From CAZFZT01 sp964523675 (GTDB taxonomy: Bacteria > Planctomycetota > Phycisphaerae > Phycisphaerales > SM1A02), in assembly GCA_964523675.1 (NCBI GenBank), contig CAZFZT010000001.1, forward strand, positions 70,067 through 134,066: 64,000 nucleotides of DNA. Reading direction: 5' to 3'. Under the pieces are notes generated by a model, which did not search any database, was not told where the DNA came from, and was given only the letters and a program-made list of their open reading frames with translations. Positions 59,288-64,000 of the stretch are shown in pieces; positions within the stretch are counted from its first letter, which is position 1; every line of letters begins with the position of its first letter. Made by a program: the position numbers and the translations under genes.

Positions 59288-61402
59288 TCACGTGCGCTTC
59301 TGTTTCTTCTTCCCGCGCTGTGTGATGCCAACCTTTGACCGCGCCTGGCCCGGCCGCTCGCGCGGCTTCTCGAGTTGCGTGCGCGTCAGCCGGCCGTCGG
59401 AATCAGCCGGCAGCGCTCGCAGCTCCGCCAACTGATCGCGCAGGCGCGCAGCATGCTCAAACTCCAGATTCCGCGCCGCTTCAAGCATTTCCTCCTCGAG
59501 AATGCTCATAAGTTCATCGCGCTCATAGGACGGCTCATCGGAGCGCATGCCGATCGCCTCGCGCGCGGTCTTGCGCGCTTTGAGTTCAAGTTCAATGCCC
59601 TGGCGAATGGCTTTACGGATCGTCTGGGCAGTGATGCCGTGCTCGGTGTTATAGGCGATTTGCTTCTCGCGCCGCCGTTCGGTTTCATCGATTGCCGCCT
59701 GCATCTGCGGCGTCACCGTGTCGGCGTACAGAATCGCCACCGCGTTCACGTTCCGCGCAGCACGGCCCATCGTCTGAATCAAACTTGTCGTTGAACGCAG
59801 GAACCCTGTCTTATCCGCATCCACAATGCATACGAGCGAAACCTCCGGTAGGTCGAGCCCCTCGCGCAGCAGGTTCACGCCCACGAGCACATCAAAGTCT
59901 CCCAGCCGCAAGTCGCGCAGAATCTCCAGCCGCTCCAGCGTGTCGATTTCGCTGTGCAGGTAGCGCACGCGCAGGTCCTGCTCGTGCAGATACGTCGTCA
60001 GATCCTCTGCCAACCGCTTCGTGAGCACAGTCACCAACGCGCGTTCACCCTTGCGGGCGCGCACTTTGACCTGCTCGATGAGGTCCGGCACCTGGCCCTC
60101 AGCAGGGCGAATCTCGATCACCGGATCAACCAGACCGGTCGGCCGAATGACCTGCTCTACGACCACCCCCTCGCACTTCTCTAGTTCGTACGGAGCCGGC
60201 GTCGCAGAGACGAACACCATCTGCGGCACCATCTTCTCAAACTCCTCGAACTTGAGCGGCCGATTGTCGAGCGCGCTGGGCAGGCGAAAGCCGTGATCGA
60301 CAAGAACCTTCTTCCGCGCCTGATCGCCGTTGTACATCGCGCGGACCTGCGGCAGGGTGACGTGCGATTCGTCAATGAACATCAGCCACTCGCTCGGCTC
60401 GCAGCCAGGCACATGATGGAAGTAGTCAAGCAGCGAATAAGGCCGGGCGCCACGCGGCCTGCCGTCGAGATGCGCTGAGTAATTCTCGATACCCGAGCAA
60501 TAGCCGACTTCCGCCATCATTTCAAGGTCATACTTCGTCCGCGCCTGCAGCCGCTGCGCTTCAAGCAGTTTGCCCTCATGCCGCAGTTCGAGCAGCCGCT
60601 CCTTGAGTTCCTCGCGAATGTTCGCAAGGCACGCCTCCATTCGGTCCTGCGGCATGACGTAGTGAACGGCCGGGAAGACGAAAACGAACGTCTCTTCCGC
60701 CAGCACTTCGCCGGTGATGGGATGAATGAACTCCAGCCGATCGACTTCCTCGCCGAAGAACTCGATGCGGATGGCGTACTGCTCATACGCAGGGAAGACC
60801 TCGATCACATCCCCGCGCACGCGGTAGGTGGCGCGTTTGAACTCGACATCGTTGCGCGCGTACTGCATATCTGCAAGCGAGAGCAGCAGTTCTCGCCGAT
60901 TCACGCGCTGGCCTTTGCTCAGCGAAATCACGCGGTCGCGGTAGGCGGTGGGGGAGCCGAGGCCGTAGATACACGAGACTGATGAGACGATGATCGTGTC
61001 GCGGCGCGAGAGCAGATTGCTCGTCGCGGCAAGGCGCAGCCGATCGAGGTCATCATTGCGGGCCGCATCCTTCTCGATGTAAATGTCGCGCTGCGGGATG
61101 TACGCTTCCGGCTGGTAGTAGTCGTAGTACGAAACAAAGTAACTGACGGCGTTCTCCGGGAAGAACTCGCGCAGCTCTTCATACAGCTGCGCAGCAAGCG
61201 TCTTGTTGTGGCTGAGAATGAGAGTGGGTTTCTGGATGCGCTCGATGACGTTGGCCATCGTGAAGGTCTTGCCGGTGCCGGTTGCTCCGAGCAGGCAGGA
61301 GTGGCGCTCGCCCGAACTGATGCGCTCGGTCAGTGCATCGATCGCAACCGGCTGATCGCCGGTGGGGGTGTACTCGCTGACGAGTTTGAAGCGGTGCTCC
61401 AC
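59288..61402 (-). CDS. uvrB: UvrABC excision nuclease subunit B
   Basis: A 704-residue helicase-like damage-verification subunit of nucleotide excision repair. Walker A is GATGTGKT (after the conserved FKLVSEYTPTGDQPVAID). The damage-probing hairpin is in SYYDYYQPEAYIP. Later motifs are FIDESHVTLPQ, VSATPAPYE, GVNLLREGLDLPEV and QTMGRAARN. A UVR domain for UvrC contact (LMSILEEEMLEAARNLEFEH) and a basic Lys/Arg tail close the protein. I place the start at GTG 61402: the frame reaches 61453, but that extra part is encoded by a dispersed repeat (61444-61468). Confidence 0.95.
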   Translation of the reverse strand: MEHRFKLVSEYTPTGDQPVAIDALTERISSGERHSCLLGATGTGKTFTMANVIERIQKPTLILSHNKTLAAQLYEELREFFPENAVSYFVSYYDYYQPEAYIPQRDIYIEKDAARNDDLDRLRLAATSNLLSRRDTIIVSSVSCIYGLGSPTAYRDRVISLSKGQRVNRRELLLSLADMQYARNDVEFKRATYRVRGDVIEVFPAYEQYAIRIEFFGEEVDRLEFIHPITGEVLAEETFVFVFPAVHYVMPQDRMEACLANIREELKERLLELRHEGKLLEAQRLQARTKYDLEMMAEVGYCSGIENYSAHLDGRPRGARPYSLLDYFHHVPGCEPSEWLMFIDESHVTLPQVRAMYNGDQARKKVLVDHGFRLPSALDNRPLKFEEFEKMVPQMVFVSATPAPYELEKCEGVVVEQVIRPTGLVDPVIEIRPAEGQVPDLIEQVKVRARKGERALVTVLTKRLAEDLTTYLHEQDLRVRYLHSEIDTLERLEILRDLRLGDFDVLVGVNLLREGLDLPEVSLVCIVDADKTGFLRSTTSLIQTMGRAARNVNAVAILYADTVTPQMQAAIDETERRREKQIAYNTEHGITAQTIRKAIRQGIELELKARKTAREAIGMRSDEPSYERDELMSILEEEMLEAARNLEFEHAARLRDQLAELRALPADSDGRLTRTQLEKPRERPGQARSKVGITQRGKKKQKRT

Positions 61403-61443
61403 GGCGGATTGTAGGTTTGAGCAGAGGCGGTGTGCCGCAGAAC

Positions 61444-61468
61444 GGTGGTACAAGCGTCTCGCCTGTAC
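61444..61468. repeat. GGCACAGGCGTCYCGCCTG palindromic repeat, copy B
   Basis: GGTGGTACAAGCGTCTCGCC, then TGTAC; stem GTACAAGCG/CGCCTGTAC with one mismatch. It lies in the divergent space between uvrB and the PNGase F-like gene and resembles copy A at 59261-59282 closely, including the flanking GGTGG. Confidence 0.6.
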
Positions 61469-61530
61469 ACACAGAACGCACAGGCGAGAAGCATGCCACC
61501 GAGAGGTGCCTCGCTGCTATCCTTCATCAC

Positions 61531-62571
61531 ATGTGGAGTACTCTTTGTCTCATCCTCGCCATCGCAGCCGCGCAGGATAGCCCCTCGAAGACGATTAGCG
61601 TCTTTGATGAAGTCGCCATCGAGCTCGACCGAGAACTCGCTGAAAGCACAGAGCGAGGCGCGTACGTCATTCGACGTGACGGTCGCACGATTGAGCGCAC
61701 CATTGAACTGCCCGCTGCGCCCGCAGATCAGCGCGATGCAATGCGCATTCTTGCGACGCTTCACGTCGAGCCGCGCCTCACGGAAACCGAGCGCGGCGTT
61801 CGTCCCGGCGATCCCTGGCCGCGCCTCGGCTCCGTCACCGTCGTTGATGGCGAACAGGAAGTTGAAATTATGCGTTTCATCACCGCCTTCGGCGCCTCGG
61901 CCACGTACCGGGCCGACCTCACCGCGCTCGCGCCGCTGCTGCATGGCGAGCAGACGCTGCGCATCTTCATCAGCACCTACATGAACCCGGCTTGGAGCGC
62001 GAACTTCACGCTTGAATATGCCGAGACTGCCGGTCAACGCCGGCCGATCTTCGCTGAAGGCGTCTTCCTTGAGGAACAGGTCACGAGCGATTCCAACATC
62101 CTGCGCGCCAAGGTGAATATCCCTGAAGGGCTTGACCGGCCGCGGTTGCGCATTCTCAGCACAGGCCACGCAACCGACGGCAGGGGCGGCGACGAGTTCA
62201 TCTCGCGCACGCATATCCTGCGCATCAATGGCGAGGAAATCGCGCGATGGCGGCCGTGGGCGGAGCGCGGCGGGTCATTGCGCGACCGCAATCCCGCAAG
62301 CGGCAGGCGGCTGATCGACGGCCGCGAACTCTGGTCAAGCGATCTTGATCGCAGCGGCTGGCACCCCGGGGCGATCGTCTGGCCGCTCATCATTCCGCTG
62401 CCCGAACTTGCGCCGGGTGAGAATGAAATGGAAATTGAAATTGAGGACATTCGTCCTCGCGATTCGGATGACCCGCAGGGCGAACACGGTTACTGGCGAG
62501 TGAGTGCGACCGTCGTCGCGGATGAACCCTGGCCGCCGCCGCCGCACCAGCAGGGTGGCGATTCCCAGTAA
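61531..62571 (+). CDS. Secreted PNGase F-like protein
   Basis: A 346-residue secreted protein with a short signal peptide (STLCLILAIAAAQ). The frame upstream to 61417 runs through repeat sequence, so ATG 61531 is preferred. The mature part fits the two jelly-roll domains of peptide-N-glycosidase F-like proteins: RPGDPWPRLGSVTVVDGEQE, then EIMRFITAFGAS and HGEQTLRIFISTYMNPAWSA; later SSDLDRSGWHPGAIVWPLII, comparable to the DR-x-x-W-C-P-G region of PNGase F. The usual Cys is His here (GWHPG). Whether it is a glycan-releasing enzyme or a carbohydrate-binding relative is unknown. It is followed 16 nt later by a convergent gene. Confidence 0.72.
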   Translation: MWSTLCLILAIAAAQDSPSKTISVFDEVAIELDRELAESTERGAYVIRRDGRTIERTIELPAAPADQRDAMRILATLHVEPRLTETERGVRPGDPWPRLGSVTVVDGEQEVEIMRFITAFGASATYRADLTALAPLLHGEQTLRIFISTYMNPAWSANFTLEYAETAGQRRPIFAEGVFLEEQVTSDSNILRAKVNIPEGLDRPRLRILSTGHATDGRGGDEFISRTHILRINGEEIARWRPWAERGGSLRDRNPASGRRLIDGRELWSSDLDRSGWHPGAIVWPLIIPLPELAPGENEMEIEIEDIRPRDSDDPQGEHGYWRVSATVVADEPWPPPPHQQGGDSQ

Positions 62572-62587
62572 TGAAGGTCGCAGCGCA

Positions 62588-63256
62588 TTACTTGCTCCAG
62601 ACGTAGTTGATGCGCTGATCCGACTCCGCTGCGGGCAGCGCCTTGTAACCGTGATCTCGAGCGATGGCCATGCCGCGTTCATTCTTCACGTGCAAAGGCA
62701 TGAGAACGCTTTCGACGCCCCATTCGCTGCGCAGCCACTGCGTCATGCGCTCAACGAGATGACGATCGAGTCCAGCCGGCAGCGACTCGGCGGTGACCCA
62801 ATACGCAATGCGAACGCCGGGGCGCGGCAGGTCAGAAATTGCAACCGGCACGTCTTCACCTTCCGGCAGCGGCTTCAAGTACACACAGCCGATCTCGCGC
62901 GCTCGGTCCGGAGTGAGCACCGCATAGGTGTACGCTTCGTTCGCCTGATGCTCGCGCCAGTGCCGTTCAAGGTCGGCGCGGTTCTCTTCAACCGTGCCGT
63001 CATCGCTCGGCCAGCCGCCCCATCCCAGTGTCTGCCGCAAATGTTCACGGCTGGACATGAACGCGTCGTAATCCATCTGCGCGTGATCGGGCGTCAGCGG
63101 TTCCAGCACCATGTGCTGGGTGCGCAGTGTCTGCGGCGGGTTGAACTCGGCCGACCATGGATCGATGCCGGTGCGGCCGCCGCTGGACGCACAGCCGGTG
63201 AAAACTGGCAGGAATGTGAGAAGAAGGAGAAGAGGGAGGATGGTCCGGGTCATCAT
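62588..63256 (-). CDS. GNAT-fold acetyltransferase with lipoprotein signal
   Basis: A 222-residue protein whose N-terminus is a lipoprotein signal (ILPLLLLLTFLPVFTGC, Cys about 20), followed by an N-acetyltransferase domain of the RimJ/RimL type: RTQHMVLEPLTPDHAQM, TYAVLTPDRAREIGCVYLKP, RIAYWVTAESLPAGLDRHLV and the late NERGMAIARDHGYK. GNAT enzymes need acetyl-CoA, which is cytoplasmic, so a lipid-anchored extracytoplasmic form is odd; it may be a non-enzymatic relative. The start ATG 63256 (or 63253) places the signal at the very N-terminus. Confidence 0.82.
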   Translation of the reverse strand: MMTRTILPLLLLLTFLPVFTGCASSGGRTGIDPWSAEFNPPQTLRTQHMVLEPLTPDHAQMDYDAFMSSREHLRQTLGWGGWPSDDGTVEENRADLERHWREHQANEAYTYAVLTPDRAREIGCVYLKPLPEGEDVPVAISDLPRPGVRIAYWVTAESLPAGLDRHLVERMTQWLRSEWGVESVLMPLHVKNERGMAIARDHGYKALPAAESDQRINYVWSK

Positions 63257-63484
63257 GCTGGCATCATAAGGAAACTTCCGCCGGCTGCACGGCGTTCCTC
63301 GCAGATCCCGCAGCGAGCCACCAGAGGGGGATCTAATGCGCGTCAGCGGGCGATAACTGCCCTGCATCTGCAGGTCAATCGCCAGATTCTTTGTTGCACC
63401 CGGTTCGACGGGACACTATATTGGGGCAGGTTCGCCAGAACGATCGGTCGCTCTGCGCGACGAGTTTACTGTAAGAAGAAGAAA

Positions 63485-63685
63485 ATGAAGACCTGCTCTC
63501 TCGTCATGTCAGCGGCTGCGCGGTGCCTGGCCGCTACCGTTGCATTGAACCAAAGCGCTGTCGCAGGGGGCGGCCCTCCGATGCCTGTTGGCGCTGAGTT
63601 CACATATCAGGGCCGGCTCATGCAGGAAGGCGAGCCATTCAGCGGCACCGTCGATCTGACATTCCGTCTCTTTAGTGATCCTTGA
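63485..63685 (+). pseudogene. N-terminal fragment of a secreted protein
   Basis: 66 residues: a signal peptide (MKTCSLVMSAAARCLAATVA...) and then GAEFTYQGRLMQEGEPFSGTVDLTFRLFSDP with an immediate stop. FTYQGRL ... G.VDL.F.LF is the standard opening of large secreted proteins in this lineage, which normally continue for several hundred residues. The stop at 63683 and the unrelated sequence after it suggest a truncated gene. The alternative is a genuine short secreted peptide. Confidence 0.6.
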
Positions 63686-63939
63686 ATCAGCTCTGCACAA
63701 TCAAGCCATCGGCGCATGCAAACTGGTCGTAGACGCTCTGCCGCGTTCTCAATGAAAGCATGTGTGCTCACGTGGTTAAAATCCAGCCGTGTCGCACGTA
63801 CGTGCGGTTTGCTGTTGTGATGATGAATTGTTCTTGATCCTCAAATTGTCCTGTGTCATACTGAACCCACCGCCGACCTTTGGCAGCACATGCTGTTTCG
63901 GCGGGTGTCTCGAGAAATGCATTGCGAAGGGAATGCTCA
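63686..63939. other. Intergenic region before the last gene
   Basis: 254 nt without an acceptable gene, lower in G+C than the surroundings. It contains a perfect 14-bp palindrome, CGCACGTACGTGCG, at about 63796-63809, and AAGGGA about 8 nt before the next ATG. Confidence 0.5.
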
Positions 63940-64000
63940 ATGAGAATTGATGATTCATGGCGGCTTGGCATGTTGGCGGCCCTTGCGGCAGCGATTTTCG
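63940..64000 (+). CDS. Start of a secreted or membrane protein, cut by the window end
   Basis: ATG 63940 with AAGGGA upstream opens RIDDSWRLGMLAALAAAIF, the beginning of a signal peptide or membrane helix. Only 20 codons are visible. No family can be given. Confidence 0.5.
   Translation, partial: MRIDDSWRLGMLAALAAAIF

Noticed and set aside
1..64000. CRISPR array, rRNA operon, replication origin or prophage
   Set aside because: No regularly spaced direct repeats, no rRNA sequence, no dnaA-box cluster and no phage structural genes were seen.

Overview
The window is about 64 kb of GC-rich bacterial chromosome. I infer a planctomycete close to the class Phycisphaerae. The evidence is a secreted protein ending in a 'GC-type' dockerin (two GVPDLLQLL repeats each closing on WG, 16261-17865), several membrane proteins with a CxxC-x-Y-x-L ... 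CxECG(W/Y) zinc ribbon, many lineage-type lipoproteins and secreted proteins with no clear function, and housekeeping genes spread along the chromosome rather than kept in classical operons (atpG, sucD, nuoG and purF each stand alone). The peptidoglycan genes murE, murF and mraY are present, and MurE carries the DNPR motif of a meso-diaminopimelate enzyme.

Layout. 1-3014: pilM-pilN-pilO inner-membrane platform of a type IV pilus or secretion system, plus a partial fourth gene. 3344-4165: Cys-rich secreted protein. 4344-8283: pyruvate-type 2-oxoacid dehydrogenase operon (E1 alpha, E1 beta, E2), interrupted by a GxxExxY gene boxed by a 31-bp inverted repeat. 8450-21683: panC, ispG, an L,D-transpeptidase, a degenerate subtilase with dockerin, a lone atpG, and lipoproteins. 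21751-31937: flavin reductase, nuoG, hydroxyacyl-CoA dehydrogenase, sucD, a dioxygenase, thiE, a 773-residue low-complexity secreted protein and two clpP genes. 32679-38159: tRNA-Glu followed by an island of Rhs tips. 38201-50871: purF, a YfgM-like protein, an RluA-type synthase, a queA-murE-murF-mraY operon, a TraB-like protein and a Sua5/TsaC protein. 51045-64000: ptsI, RNase E/G-dxr-rseP, uvrB, a PNGase F-like protein, a GNAT lipoprotein and two fragments of secreted proteins.

The most unusual region is 32679-38159. Directly downstream of tRNA-Glu(UUC) lie two orphan, 5'-truncated Rhs core genes. In both, a complete type I dockerin (two Ca-loop repeats) is embedded inside the Rhs core, and a different Cys-rich tip follows. 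Each is followed, 8-9 nt after its stop, by a gene for a membrane protein with a zinc ribbon, and these two partners are otherwise unalike. A third Rhs tail is cut by an IS3-family remnant. I read this as a cassette array of exchangeable surface-protein tips, each paired with a membrane partner (possibly immunity or anchoring). That function is inference.

A second theme is small dispersed repeats that shape genes. CACAGAG-type inverted repeats carry a GxxExxY gene, supply part of a lipoprotein signal peptide, and form a MITE-like element before the RNase E/G gene. A different repeat is inserted in frame inside panC. A third palindrome brackets uvrB. Computed homology searches were not possible; family calls come from motifs and remembered family features.
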